From Lachnospiraceae bacterium (GTDB taxonomy: Bacteria; Bacillota; Clostridia; Lachnospirales; Lachnospiraceae): a stretch of DNA of 64,000 bases. The stretch is from positions 1 through 64,000 of the forward strand of contig JAFVDW010000094.1 in NCBI GenBank assembly GCA_017478245.1, in the 5' to 3' direction. Below, one piece after another: positions 54,166 through 63,334 of the stretch (position 1 is the stretch's first letter; each line of letters starts with the position of its first letter). Position numbers and translations under genes: made by a program. Under the pieces are notes generated by a model that worked only from the letters and a program-made list of their open reading frames with translations, was not told the DNA's origin and did not search any database.

Positions 54166-55032
54166 CTATTCAGCCTTACCTACAGAACCGAACAGCTCCA
54201 TCTTCTCCTTAACCGTTGCCTTGATGGCATCAAAGCCGGGAGCCAGAAGCTTACGAGGATCAAAGCCCTTGCCTTCCAAATCCTTGCCTGCCTCAATGTA
54301 CTTGCGGGTAGCATCAGCAAATGCAAGCTGGCACTCGGTATTTACATTAATCTTAGCTACGCCAAGGGTGATTGCCTTCTTAATCATGTCAGCGGGGATA
54401 CCTGTACCACCGTGAAGCACCAGAGGAAGCTCACCGGTCTTCTGCTGAATCGCATCCAAAGTCTCAAAGCTAAGTCCTGCCCAGTTTGCAGGATATTTAC
54501 CGTGAATGTTACCGATACCTGCTGCCAGGAAGTCAACTCCCAGATCAGCCACCTGCTTGCACTCGTTAGGATCAGCACATTCGCCCATACCTACGACACC
54601 GTCTTCCTCACCACCGATGGAACCAACCTCAGCCTCGATGGACAGACCCTTTCTATGAGCAGCCTGAACCAACTCTGTGGTCTTTTCAACGTTCTCTGCA
54701 ATAGGATAGTGAGAGCCGTCGAACATAATGGATGAGAAACCAGCCTCAATACACTTGTAGCAGCCATCGTATGTACCATGATCCAAATGCAGCGCTACGG
54801 GAACATCGATGTCAAGCCCCTTCATCAGACCATTTACCATACCAACTACTGCATCGAATCCACCCATGTACTTGCCGGCGCCTTCAGATACACCCAAAAT
54901 AACAGGGGATCTCAATTCCTTTGCAGTGAGCAGGATTGCCTTGGTCCACTCCAGATTGTTGATGTTGAACTGGCCTACTGCATAATGACCAGCCTTTGCT
55001 TTTTTGAGCATTTCAGTTGCAGAAACTAACAT
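54166..55032 (-). CDS. fba: Class II fructose-1,6-bisphosphate aldolase
   Basis: The zinc-dependent glycolytic enzyme cleaves fructose-1,6-bisphosphate. The protein has about 288 residues, with HYAVGQFNINNLEWTKAIL, the zinc-binding VALHLDHGTYDGCYKCIEAG, FSSIMFDGSHYPIAEN, EVGSIGGEEDGVVG, the later His in GIGNIHGKYP and LVLHGGTGIPADMIKKAI, and the phosphate-binding NVNTECQLAF. The ATG at 55032 has GGAGG eight bases upstream; a codon 15 bases earlier is less likely. Confidence 0.95.
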   Translation of the reverse strand: MLVSATEMLKKAKAGHYAVGQFNINNLEWTKAILLTAKELRSPVILGVSEGAGKYMGGFDAVVGMVNGLMKGLDIDVPVALHLDHGTYDGCYKCIEAGFSSIMFDGSHYPIAENVEKTTELVQAAHRKGLSIEAEVGSIGGEEDGVVGMGECADPNECKQVADLGVDFLAAGIGNIHGKYPANWAGLSFETLDAIQQKTGELPLVLHGGTGIPADMIKKAITLGVAKINVNTECQLAFADATRKYIEAGKDLEGKGFDPRKLLAPGFDAIKATVKEKMELFGSVGKAE

Positions 55033-55130
55033 TTCAGATACCTCCATTGTATAAACATTTTATTACTTTCTGTTCCCAATATAGCACATTTTATGTAAAA
55101 AGAAAATATCTATATTGTGAATTTTTTAGC

Positions 55131-55302
55131 AACAGTTCAGCCATGCAGAAATCGATTAGGCTCTTCCGTAGGTGCTTGCACACTAAGGAATATGCTAATT
55201 GATTTCTATAGGGCGGACGCCCTATCATGAAATAAATCTAGCCTCACAGAGGCGGCGAATGCAAAGCAGGCGCAGATTTATGAATGAAATGGCTGAACAG
55301 TT
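55131..55302. repeat. Long-hairpin dispersed repeat, copy B
   Basis: The 172-bp element has 14-bp perfect terminal inverted repeats AACAGTTCAGCCAT/ATGGCTGAACAGTT. Its left part (to about 55216) matches copy A at 8582 in the same orientation, with the loop GGTGCTTGCACACTAAGGAA. The inner stem here is GATTAG/CTAATT, not that of copy A. The right part adds a second stem AAATAAATCTAGCC/GGCGCAGATTTAT. Confidence 0.82.
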
Positions 55303-55313
55303 CAGCCCTATCC

Positions 55314-56204
55314 CTAGCCGGGCACTCTAATCTGAATCGCTTTGTTCAGATTCTCAATAACCACCTTGCTGTGATTGCCGCCAAATTCTCCATCCAGCGT
55401 CCATGCTACCTCTTCCTGTGCCTCCAAAACCACCTTCGCCGTGCGGAAGCTGTACATGGAATTGGTATCTATGTTACGATTCAACAAGGATACCATAATA
55501 TTGTTCAATTCCACCGGATTATTGGGACGCTTGATGAGTGTCACTTCAAATACGCCGTCATCCAGCTTCACCTTCTTGCCGGTAATACCCTTGAACCCGC
55601 CCACAGAAGCAGAATTTGTAATCATGCCAAAAATAAAATCATCCTCAATCACGTTGTCATCATAGGTCACTCTCATAGGATAGGAGCGCACATTAGACAA
55701 GCTTCTCATTCCCTCCAATATGTATGCCATATGCCCCAGCACATTCTTGATTTCCTGATCCGTTTCATAGGAAACCTCGGTAAACAGTCCGAATGCCGCT
55801 ATATATACAAAAATATCCTCATTAAAGGCACCAATATCACAAGGGAAATCCTGACCAGTGGCAACCACCTCAGCCGCGCGCAGCATATTCTTAGGCAGAA
55901 CCAGACTTCCTCCGAAATCATTGGTGCTGCCCGCAGGAATATAGCCAATCGGGGTAGTAAAACCACTTTTGATCATCCCTGTCACGACCTCATCCAATGT
56001 GCCGTCGCCACCACTGCATGCCACCAAATCGTATGCTTCATCGCGCTGCTCTACCACCGCCTGTGCATCTCCCTGCTTCTGCGTGGGATGTACCATAATC
56101 TCGTAACCTTCTCCGGCAAAGATGTCCAAAATATCTGCAAGTTTGTTTCGAATCTGTGCCTTCCCTGCTTTCGGATTGTATACAAAAAGCATTTTTTTAT
56201 CCAA
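55314..56204 (-). CDS. Diacylglycerol/lipid kinase (DgkB/YegS family)
   Basis: The 296-residue cytoplasmic lipid kinase has the nucleotide motif CSGGDGTLDEVVTGMI, PAGSTNDFGGSL, and the C-terminal WTLDGEFGGNHSKVV. It probably phosphorylates diacylglycerol released by lipoteichoic-acid synthesis or a related lipid. The start is TTG at 56204, seven bases after GGAGGG; an ATG 12 bases downstream is possible. The spacer to fba holds the copy B repeat. Confidence 0.92.
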   Translation of the reverse strand: MDKKMLFVYNPKAGKAQIRNKLADILDIFAGEGYEIMVHPTQKQGDAQAVVEQRDEAYDLVACSGGDGTLDEVVTGMIKSGFTTPIGYIPAGSTNDFGGSLVLPKNMLRAAEVVATGQDFPCDIGAFNEDIFVYIAAFGLFTEVSYETDQEIKNVLGHMAYILEGMRSLSNVRSYPMRVTYDDNVIEDDFIFGMITNSASVGGFKGITGKKVKLDDGVFEVTLIKRPNNPVELNNIMVSLLNRNIDTNSMYSFRTAKVVLEAQEEVAWTLDGEFGGNHSKVVIENLNKAIQIRVPG

Positions 56205-56295
56205 CCTTCATCCCTCCAGACTTCTACGCAAAAGGCGAGACCAATGACTCTATCGTTTCATCAATCCCGCCTCCCTTTGTTTCATTGTACCGTGT

Positions 56296-56553
56296 CTATT
56301 CCTGACCGCTCAGAAACTTCTCAATATTGTCAACTGCAATGGCCTCATCCGCTCCCTCTGCTGACACAACAAGCTCTTCACCATTGTCAAGTCCCAAACT
56401 CATCATTCCCATGATACTCTTTGCATTCACTTTCTTTTCGCCGGACTGAATGTAAATAGTACTCTCATACTTGCTAGCTTCCTGCACCAGCAATGCTACC
56501 GGTCTTGCCTCAAGACCATTTTCCAATTTGATTTGGATGTTTCTCGTTGTCAT
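56296..56553 (-). CDS. crh: Crh-like HPr paralogue with Glu at position 15
   Basis: The 85-residue HPr-fold protein follows whiA with a 4-base overlap, the position of crh in Bacillus. It shares with Crh the blocks GLxARPxALxVQEAS and KKVNAKSIMGMMSLGLD (Ser46 region). HPr has His15 here and Crh has Gln; this protein has Glu (GLEARPVALL), so it cannot pass a phosphate from EI. Ser46 is intact and hprK lies 4 kb away, so phosphorylation by HprK and a role with CcpA in carbon control are inferred. Glu could mimic a phosphorylated histidine. Confidence 0.88.
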   Translation of the reverse strand: MTTRNIQIKLENGLEARPVALLVQEASKYESTIYIQSGEKKVNAKSIMGMMSLGLDNGEELVVSAEGADEAIAVDNIEKFLSGQE

Positions 56554-57434
56554 AATGTTCCTCCTCTTTTCTCTCTCATGTTATCTGCTAGCTCACTGAG
56601 CTTCCGTAATCGATGATTTACCCCTGATTTACCCACCGGAGGATTGAGATACTCTCCCAACTCCTTTAAAGGTGCATCCGGGTTCTCCAACCGAACCTCC
56701 GCCATCTGCCGCAAATTCTCCGGCAAGTTCCGGAACCCATAATAATCCCTGAGATATTTAATATCTTCAATCTGTCTGGTCGCTGCATTCACGGTCTTAG
56801 TAATGTTCGCCGTCTCACAATTCACCCGTCTGTTTACCGAGTTGCGCATCTCCTTCAAAATACGGAGATTCTCCAGATTCATCAAAGATATGGGGGCTCC
56901 GCAGACATTCAACAGATCTACGATGGCAGAGCCTTCTTTTAAATAGACCACATAATATTTCTTGCGCGTCACAATTTTTGCTTCCATGCCAAACCCTTGT
57001 ATCACACTGCGAAGCTGCTCTGCCTTGTCCGGTCTTGTACAGACAAACTCCAGATGATAACCCTTCCGGGGATCGCTTATAGAGCCCACACTTAAGAACG
57101 CTCCTCGCAGAAAAGCTCTCTGACAACAAGAATTCTTGATGAGCAATGGGCTCACCGGCTCTTCCAAGTCTCCAATCTTGGAGAGCAGCTCTTTCATCTG
57201 CTCTTCATTAATTGCAACACTATTACTTATATTATATGTTTTTTGCAATAATGTAAAGCCCTTTCTGACAATAGAAACGTTTTCTGTCTGAAATCCAATG
57301 GTGTAATTGCCTTCCGCATCACGTCCATACTGTCCGCAAAAGTGCATTAATGCAGCAAGCTCCGCTATTTGACAATGTCTGGCGGGACTGATATGCCCTG
57401 CCAACTCTTCTTTTACTTCCCTTGAAAATGACAT
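56550..57434 (-). CDS. whiA: DNA-binding protein WhiA
   Basis: The protein of about 294 residues has an N-terminal degenerate LAGLIDADG homing-endonuclease fold (MSFSREVKEELAGHISPARH, RGAFLSVGSISDPRKGYHLE) and a C-terminal HTH (VRLENPDAPLKELGEYLNPP, VGKSGVNHRLRKLSELAD). It acts in cell division and chromosome segregation in Firmicutes and as a sporulation regulator in actinomycetes. The ATG at 57434 follows GGGGGA. Genes run murB-rapZ-whiA-crh; a glmR/yvcK gene is not between rapZ and whiA. Confidence 0.94.
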   Translation of the reverse strand: MSFSREVKEELAGHISPARHCQIAELAALMHFCGQYGRDAEGNYTIGFQTENVSIVRKGFTLLQKTYNISNSVAINEEQMKELLSKIGDLEEPVSPLLIKNSCCQRAFLRGAFLSVGSISDPRKGYHLEFVCTRPDKAEQLRSVIQGFGMEAKIVTRKKYYVVYLKEGSAIVDLLNVCGAPISLMNLENLRILKEMRNSVNRRVNCETANITKTVNAATRQIEDIKYLRDYYGFRNLPENLRQMAEVRLENPDAPLKELGEYLNPPVGKSGVNHRLRKLSELADNMREKRGGTL

Positions 57435-57473
57435 GATTATCCCCCGCATATCGCAAATGTTGCCTGCGATGCT

Positions 57474-58340
57474 CTACACTTTACCTCTTGCAATCTCTCT
57501 ATGATATAGCTTCATACCGTAATTTCCCTGATTCGCCATCCGCTCATATAGTTCATTGGCAAGCGTCACACTTCTATGCTGTCCGCCGGTACAGCCGATA
57601 GCCACCACCAGTCGATATTTTCCTTCTTTCACATAATTGGGAATCAGAAACCGGATCATATCCACAAGCTTGTCCATAAATTGTCCCGCCTCCGGCGAGC
57701 TCATACAGAAATCTTGTACCTCCTTATCATTTCCGGTCTTGTGCTTCAATTCATCAATATAGTATGGATTCGGCAAAAATCTCACATCGAATACCAGATC
57801 AGCATCCGCCGGAATACCATACTTGAAGCCGAAGGACATCACCGTCACCATAAGACTGTTGTACTCCTCGTTTCGTACAAAAATACGCTCCAACTCTTCC
57901 TTCAGCTCCCTGGTCAACAGAGTGGAGGTGTCAATCACGAAATCGGCTGCCTTCCGGATATCCTCCAAAATACCTCTCTCTCTTCGAATCCCCTCTGCTA
58001 CACGCCCATCCTCCGCAAGAGGGTGGACACGTCTGGTCTCCTTGTATCGTTTGATTAAGGCAGACTCATTTGCCTCCAGAAACAGGATTTCCATGCTATA
58101 TCCGTCCTGCCTTAATTGACTCAGTACCCGGGTTGCCTCCTCGAAGGATTGTCCCGCACGCACATCCAGACCGAGTGCAACCTTCGTCACCTCGCTGTTG
58201 GGCATAGCGATTAATTCCGCAAATTTCTCAATCAGAGAAACCGGCAGGTTGTCCACACAGTAAAATCCCATATCCTCCAGCATCTTCAGCGCTGTACTTT
58301 TACCGCCTCCGCTCACTCCCGTTACTACTACAAATCTCAT
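57474..58340 (-). CDS. rapZ: RapZ / YvcJ nucleotide-binding protein
   Basis: The 288-residue protein has a Walker A GVSGGGKSTALKMLEDMGFY, Walker B-type segment VALGLDVRAG, and the C-terminal half VVAIGCTGGQHRSVTLANEL with ARGK at the end. In E. coli RapZ guides RNase E to the sRNA controlling GlmS; in Firmicutes YvcJ binds GTP/ATP and affects competence and envelope metabolism. The ATG has GAGGAG upstream. Confidence 0.94.
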   Translation of the reverse strand: MRFVVVTGVSGGGKSTALKMLEDMGFYCVDNLPVSLIEKFAELIAMPNSEVTKVALGLDVRAGQSFEEATRVLSQLRQDGYSMEILFLEANESALIKRYKETRRVHPLAEDGRVAEGIRRERGILEDIRKAADFVIDTSTLLTRELKEELERIFVRNEEYNSLMVTVMSFGFKYGIPADADLVFDVRFLPNPYYIDELKHKTGNDKEVQDFCMSSPEAGQFMDKLVDMIRFLIPNYVKEGKYRLVVAIGCTGGQHRSVTLANELYERMANQGNYGMKLYHREIARGKV

Positions 58341-58364
58341 AAACTCCTCATTTCTCGGTATTTC

Positions 58365-59279
58365 CTAAAAATCACCCAAAAACACAACCTCAGGCTCTAA
58401 ATCTACTTCAAATTGTTCCTTCACACAGGTCTTCACTTCCCGTATCAACTGCATCACATCATCCGCAGTAGCATTTCCTGCATTGACTATAAAACCACAG
58501 TGCTTTTCGGAGACCTGCGCACCTCCCACCTGATAGCCCCGCAGTCCTGCATCCATAATCAGCTTTCCGGCAAAATGTCCCTCCGGGCGCTTGAAGGTGC
58601 TTCCGGCACTGGGATACTCCAAGGGTTGCTTTTCTCTGCGTTTCACCGCCAGTTCATCCATCCTTGCTTTGATATCCTCCTGTTCACCGGGCTGTAATAC
58701 AAATACCACCTCTGTCACAATAAATGGATGATTCTTAATAACGCTGGTTCGATAACCGAATTCCATGGTCTCATTTTCCAGCTTCATCAACTCGTTCTCC
58801 TGATTGAGCACCGTGACCTCTTTCACAATCTGGCGCATCTCTCCATCGTAGGCTCCCGCGTTCATAACCACCGCTCCACCCACTGTTCCGGGGATTCCCG
58901 AAGCGAATTCCATACCTGCAAGTCCGTGCTTCATGGCTTCCTTTGCCACCTGGGAAAGCAAGGCTCCCGCCTGCGCTACGATAAGCTTCCCCGTCACTTT
59001 TATCTGACTCATACGTCTTCCAATCTGGAGAATCACGCCGCGATAACCTTTGTCACTGACCAACAGATTACTACCGTTTCCCAGAACAAAATAAGGAACA
59101 CCCACCTGCTGCAAATAGTTCTGCACCCGTTGTAGCTGTATCTCATTCTCTATCTCCACCAAACAGTCGGCAGGCCCTCCCACCCGAAAGGTGGTATGGG
59201 CCGCCATTGATTCCTGTATGTGAATATTCTCCGCCTGTACAAATTTCTCTAATGCTTCCACTACGGATTTACTAATCAT
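58365..59279 (-). CDS. murB: UDP-N-acetylenolpyruvoylglucosamine reductase
   Basis: The FAD enzyme makes UDP-MurNAc in peptidoglycan synthesis. The protein has 304 residues, with TTFRVGGPADCLVEIENEIQ, VLGNGSNLLVSDKGYRGVIL, GLAGMEFASGIPGTVGGAVV, MNAGAYDGEM, and the catalytic Ser/Glu regions YPSAGSTFKRP and CGFIVNAGNATADDV. It is the type IIa/IIb short form of Firmicutes. It leads the rapZ-whiA-crh string with 24 bases to rapZ. Confidence 0.95.
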   Translation of the reverse strand: MISKSVVEALEKFVQAENIHIQESMAAHTTFRVGGPADCLVEIENEIQLQRVQNYLQQVGVPYFVLGNGSNLLVSDKGYRGVILQIGRRMSQIKVTGKLIVAQAGALLSQVAKEAMKHGLAGMEFASGIPGTVGGAVVMNAGAYDGEMRQIVKEVTVLNQENELMKLENETMEFGYRTSVIKNHPFIVTEVVFVLQPGEQEDIKARMDELAVKRREKQPLEYPSAGSTFKRPEGHFAGKLIMDAGLRGYQVGGAQVSEKHCGFIVNAGNATADDVMQLIREVKTCVKEQFEVDLEPEVVFLGDF

Positions 59280-59321
59280 ACTATATTTCCTTTTAATTTT
59301 ATTTCATTCCCAATGGGCAGT

Positions 59322-60272
59322 TTATTCCTCTTCTCCATTCAGGATCAGACCTGCAGCGCCATAGATTCCGGCATCGTTACCAAGTGTTGCCAATGCAAAC
59401 TTGGTGTTCTTACATGCCACAAAAGCATACTTCTGGAATGCAGGCTCCACATATTTCAGCAGAATCTCTCCCGCCTTAGACACACCGCCACCGATTACAA
59501 AAATTTCAGGATTTACAACACCTGCAACCGCAGCAAGGCCTTTTCCCAGATAGTCTCCAAACTGCTCTGCAACCTCGATTGCCAGCGCATCACCTGCTTT
59601 CACAGCATCAAATACATTCTTGGCTGTAATTTCTGTATCTCTCAGGATACTGGGCGTATCATCCTTTGCCAATCTTCTCTTGGTAAGACGCACGATACCT
59701 GTTGCGGAGGTATACTGCTCCAGACAACCTTTATTCTTACATCCACAAGTCTCTTCCTCATGATCCTCAATATGGATATGACCGATCTCACCGCCTGCAC
59801 CGTTGGCACCGATCACAATATTGCCATCCACAATAATGCCGCCGCCGACACCTGTTCCAAGGGTTACAGCCACCATATTGCTATAGCCCTTGCCGCCGCC
59901 CTGCCACATCTCACCAAATGCAGCCGCATTGGCATCATTGGCAGCCTTTACCGGCAAATCCAGATAGCCGTTCAGAACCTTGGGAATGTTAAAAACACCC
60001 CAGCCCAGATTCACAGCCCCGCTCACCAGTGTTCCGTTGTGATCCACCGCTCCCGGTGCACCTACACCGATACCGGAAACATCCTCCATATCGATGCCTC
60101 TCTCCTCCATTTTCTGCTTGATGCTCTCCGCCACATCCGGCAGAATCGCAGCACCCTCGTTGTCTGTCACAGTAGGAATCTCCCACTTGTCCAACGCGTA
60201 TCCGCCTTTGTCAAACAGTCCAAGCTTTACAGTCGTTCCACCAATGTCCACACCAAATGCGTATTTTTTCAT
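59322..60272 (-). CDS. glcK: ROK-family glucokinase
   Basis: The protein of about 316 residues has the ATP-binding motif FGVDIGGTTVKLGLFDKGGY, GVGAPGAVDHNGTL, NDANAAAFGEMWQGGGKGYS, VTLGTGVGGGIIVDGNIVIG, and the ROK zinc motif CGCKNKGCLEQYTS. It phosphorylates glucose, and the cysteine cluster marks true ROK kinases. It could also feed CcpA signalling by glucose-6-phosphate. The ATG at 60272 has GGAG upstream and begins the conserved region. It lies between murB and hprK. Confidence 0.92.
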   Translation of the reverse strand: MKKYAFGVDIGGTTVKLGLFDKGGYALDKWEIPTVTDNEGAAILPDVAESIKQKMEERGIDMEDVSGIGVGAPGAVDHNGTLVSGAVNLGWGVFNIPKVLNGYLDLPVKAANDANAAAFGEMWQGGGKGYSNMVAVTLGTGVGGGIIVDGNIVIGANGAGGEIGHIHIEDHEEETCGCKNKGCLEQYTSATGIVRLTKRRLAKDDTPSILRDTEITAKNVFDAVKAGDALAIEVAEQFGDYLGKGLAAVAGVVNPEIFVIGGGVSKAGEILLKYVEPAFQKYAFVACKNTKFALATLGNDAGIYGAAGLILNGEEE

Positions 60273-60334
60273 TATCTTCTCCATCCCTTCTCTATTTTTG
60301 TATGCTGATAAAGTGAAAAAAATTCATTTTCACA

Positions 60335-61273
60335 CTATTCTTCGTCTTCACGTTTCTTTGCCAAAGAATTCTGAACACGGGAGTACAGCTCCTGCGCTGC
60401 ATTGTATCCCATCTTCTTCTGACGATGATTAACTGCCGCTGATTCGCAGATAATTGCAAGACTACGTCCGGGACGGATGGGGATATTGTGACAGACCACC
60501 TTATTGCCCAGATATTCTATATAATTCTCTTCCAAGCCCAAACGATCGTACTCCTTATCCTTGTCCCAGTCCTCCAGACGAATGACCAGATCCACCTGCT
60601 GGGTATCCTTTACAGAAGAAGCACCGAACAATGCCTTCACATCCACAATACCGATACCGCGCAGCTCTATCAAATGCTTTGTAACCTCAGGTGCCGAACC
60701 GATCAACGTCTCATCACTGACCTTCCTAAGCTCCACCACATCATCTGTCACCAGACGATGTCCACGCTTAATCAGCTCAAGAGCTGCCTCCGATTTACCG
60801 ATTCCACTCTCGCCGGTGATCATTACGCCCTCACCATAGACATCCAATAGCACGCCGTGAACAGAGATACAGGGCGCCAGCTTTACATTGAGCCAACGAA
60901 TGATCTCCGCCATGAATGCAGAAGTTGTCTTCTTAGTGGATAGAAGAGGTACATGGTGCTCCAATGCCTTACGCATGAAGATGGGATCAGGCACCAGTTC
61001 CCTACAGAACACAATCGCAGGAACCTCATATTGCAACAACTGCTCAAAAATCTCTTCTTTCCGCTCGTCGCTCAGACTTTCCATATAAGTATATTCCACA
61101 AATCCAATAATCTGTAAACGAGACTCATCATAATGCTCAAAAAATCCCGCCAACTGCAAAGCAGGACGATTAATATCCGGCTGCGTGATCTTTATATTTT
61201 TCACATCCAGCTCCGGTGTCAGATTCTCCAGCTTCATCTTCTCGATTACACGAGTCAGGCTCACACTTGCCAT
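60335..61273 (-). CDS. hprK: HPr kinase/phosphorylase
   Basis: The bifunctional enzyme phosphorylates Ser46 of HPr and Crh using ATP and removes it with inorganic phosphate. The protein has about 312 residues: an N-terminal domain (QLAGFFEHYDESRLQIIGFV, ERKEEIFEQLLQYEVPAIVF) and a C-terminal P-loop domain with GESGIGKSEAALELIKRGHR and TDDVVELRKVS. The K3-type C-terminal motif is LEENYIEYLGNKVVCHNIPI RPG. The ATG at 61273 follows GGAGGAG; an upstream in-frame extension of 53 residues is not conserved. Confidence 0.95.
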   Translation of the reverse strand: MASVSLTRVIEKMKLENLTPELDVKNIKITQPDINRPALQLAGFFEHYDESRLQIIGFVEYTYMESLSDERKEEIFEQLLQYEVPAIVFCRELVPDPIFMRKALEHHVPLLSTKKTTSAFMAEIIRWLNVKLAPCISVHGVLLDVYGEGVMITGESGIGKSEAALELIKRGHRLVTDDVVELRKVSDETLIGSAPEVTKHLIELRGIGIVDVKALFGASSVKDTQQVDLVIRLEDWDKDKEYDRLGLEENYIEYLGNKVVCHNIPIRPGRSLAIICESAAVNHRQKKMGYNAAQELYSRVQNSLAKKREDEE

Positions 61274-61373
61274 AGTTCTCCTCCATTCCGACGCATGCCA
61301 CACTATTTTGCGCCACTTTCCTTTCTGATTGTAACACAAGGCATCTTTTCTGTGAAGAGAAATTAGGGAGTTT

Positions 61374-63248
61374 TTATTGGGCAGACCCTTTCTCGCGGAA
61401 GAATTTGACAATCTCCTCCGCCGTGCGCTCATTCATCTCCGGCAGCTCGGCAAGCTGTTCCACCGTGGCATTACGGATATCCTCCAGAGATTTAAAATGC
61501 CGCATCAGAGCTTTTCTTCTGGCAGGACCCACGCCCGGAATATCATCCAATACAGACTTCACCTGTGATTTACTGCGGAGAGAGCGATGGTACTCAATCG
61601 CAAACCGGTGCGCCTCATCCTGAATGCGTGTGATTAATTTAAAGCCCTCCGAATGGGTGTCAATAGGCAGCTCCACATTTTGAAAATATAACCCTCTGGT
61701 TCGGTGGTTGTCATCCTTAACCATGCCGCAAACCGGAATATTAATCCCAAGCTCCTCCAACACGGATAGGGCGATATTCACCTGCCCCCTGCCGCCATCC
61801 ATCAGCAGCAGATCCGGGAACTTCGTAAAGCTGCCAAACTGTTCCTCCAACTCCTTGTTTGCCAGCTCACCTCTCTCCTCCATGCCATGAACAAAGCGTC
61901 TTGTCAACACCTCACGCATGCAGGCGTAATCGTCCGGTCCCGATACGGTCTTAATCCGGAATTTACGATAATCGCTACGCTTAGGTTTTCCTTTCTCATA
62001 GACCACCATGGAACCCACATTTTCAAAGCCATTGATATTGGATATATCATAAGCCTCCATGCGCTCTATGTGCTCCAGTCCCAGCAGACCGGCTATCTCC
62101 TTCACCGCACCGATGGTACGCCCCTCCTCGCGCTTGAGCTTCTCCCGATCCTGACTTAAAATGAGCTTTGCATTCTGTGCCGCCAGCTCCACCAGCTTTT
62201 CCTTTGCTCCAATCTTGGGCACCCGCAGATACACTCTGCTGCCCTTACGCTCACTGAGCCACTTTTCAATCAATGCACTATCTTCAATTTCATATTGCAG
62301 CATCAGCTCCTTGGGAATAAAAGGCGTGCCCGCATAAAACTGCTTTACGAACACCTCCAGGACTTCCGCTTTGTTTTCACTTGACACATTTGTCATATAA
62401 TAATGTTCTCTGCCGATAAGCTTTCCGTCCCGCACAAAAAATACCTGAACCACAACCTCTGCTTCGTCCCGATAGAGGGCAATGACATCCTTGTCCTCCC
62501 CAACACCTTCCGTAATCTTCTGTTTCTGGGAAACCTGCTTTACACTGTTGTACAGATCCCGATATTTCGCCGCCTCCTCAAATTCCAAATTCTCCGCGGC
62601 TTTCTGCATTTTCTGCTCCAAGTCCTTCAGAATCGGGCTATAATTGCCGTTCAAAAACTCCAACGCCCCTGCCACCTGCTGTCTGTACTGTTCCTTATCC
62701 ACATATCCCTGACAAGGTGCCAGACACTGCTTGATATGATAATTCAGGCAGGGTCTGTCCAGTCCAATGTCCCGGGGCAGGCTGCGATTGCAGGTGCGGA
62801 GCTGATATAGCTTATTCAAAAGCTCGATGGTGTCCTTTACCGCAGCCGCGCTGGTGTAAGGTCCAAAATATTTAGATTTATCTTTTTTCATGGTTCGTGA
62901 AAACAGAATGCGCGGATATTCCTCCCCTACTGTCACTTTAATATAGGGATAGGTCTTGTCGTCCTTCAGCAGTGTATTGTACTTTGGAGAATTCTCTTTA
63001 ATCAGATTGTTCTCCAGTACCAACGCCTCCAATTCGGAATCAGTGACAATATACTCGAATCGTGCAATCTTCGTCACCATCTGATCAATGGCAGGACCAC
63101 GTCCGATGTTCTCACGGAAATAAGAACGCACACGGTTATGTAGATTAATCGCCTTTCCTACATACAATATGACATCCTTGTCATCTCTCATAATATAGAC
63201 CCCCGGCTTGTTAGGGAGCTTTTTCAACTCTTCTTCTACAACAAACAT
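61374..63248 (-). CDS. uvrC: Excinuclease ABC subunit C
   Basis: The nuclease of nucleotide-excision repair makes the 3' and 5' incisions with UvrA/UvrB. It has about 624 residues: GIY-YIG domain ([20 protein letters not shown]), UVR segment ([20 protein letters not shown]), a UvrC homology endonuclease domain ([40 protein letters not shown]) and C-terminal helix-hairpin-helix ([20 protein letters not shown]). The ATG at 63248 begins the conserved start and has AGAGGACAGGA upstream. Confidence 0.95.
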   Translation of the reverse strand: MFVVEEELKKLPNKPGVYIMRDDKDVILYVGKAINLHNRVRSYFRENIGRGPAIDQMVTKIARFEYIVTDSELEALVLENNLIKENSPKYNTLLKDDKTYPYIKVTVGEEYPRILFSRTMKKDKSKYFGPYTSAAAVKDTIELLNKLYQLRTCNRSLPRDIGLDRPCLNYHIKQCLAPCQGYVDKEQYRQQVAGALEFLNGNYSPILKDLEQKMQKAAENLEFEEAAKYRDLYNSVKQVSQKQKITEGVGEDKDVIALYRDEAEVVVQVFFVRDGKLIGREHYYMTNVSSENKAEVLEVFVKQFYAGTPFIPKELMLQYEIEDSALIEKWLSERKGSRVYLRVPKIGAKEKLVELAAQNAKLILSQDREKLKREEGRTIGAVKEIAGLLGLEHIERMEAYDISNINGFENVGSMVVYEKGKPKRSDYRKFRIKTVSGPDDYACMREVLTRRFVHGMEERGELANKELEEQFGSFTKFPDLLLMDGGRGQVNIALSVLEELGINIPVCGMVKDDNHRTRGLYFQNVELPIDTHSEGFKLITRIQDEAHRFAIEYHRSLRSKSQVKSVLDDIPGVGPARRKALMRHFKSLEDIRNATVEQLAELPEMNERTAEEIVKFFREKGSAQ

Positions 63249-63300
63249 TATCCTGTCCTCTCTCCTGCAATTACCAACAGATGTTTGCAAACTTACAAAT

Positions 63301-63326
63301 GAAGGCAGGTACAAGACCTGCCTTTC
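63301..63326. terminator. Hairpin between ftsH and uvrC, probable weak terminator
   Basis: The 10-bp stem GAAGGCAGGT/ACCTGCCTTTC with a 5-base loop has only a short T-rich tail on the minus strand. Confidence 0.5.
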
Positions 63327-63334
63327 ATCAACTC

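Noticed and set aside
55284..56414. Plus-strand open frame (376 codons) opposite the lipid kinase and crh
   Set aside because: It is the complementary shadow of two well-supported minus-strand genes and has no protein-like motif.
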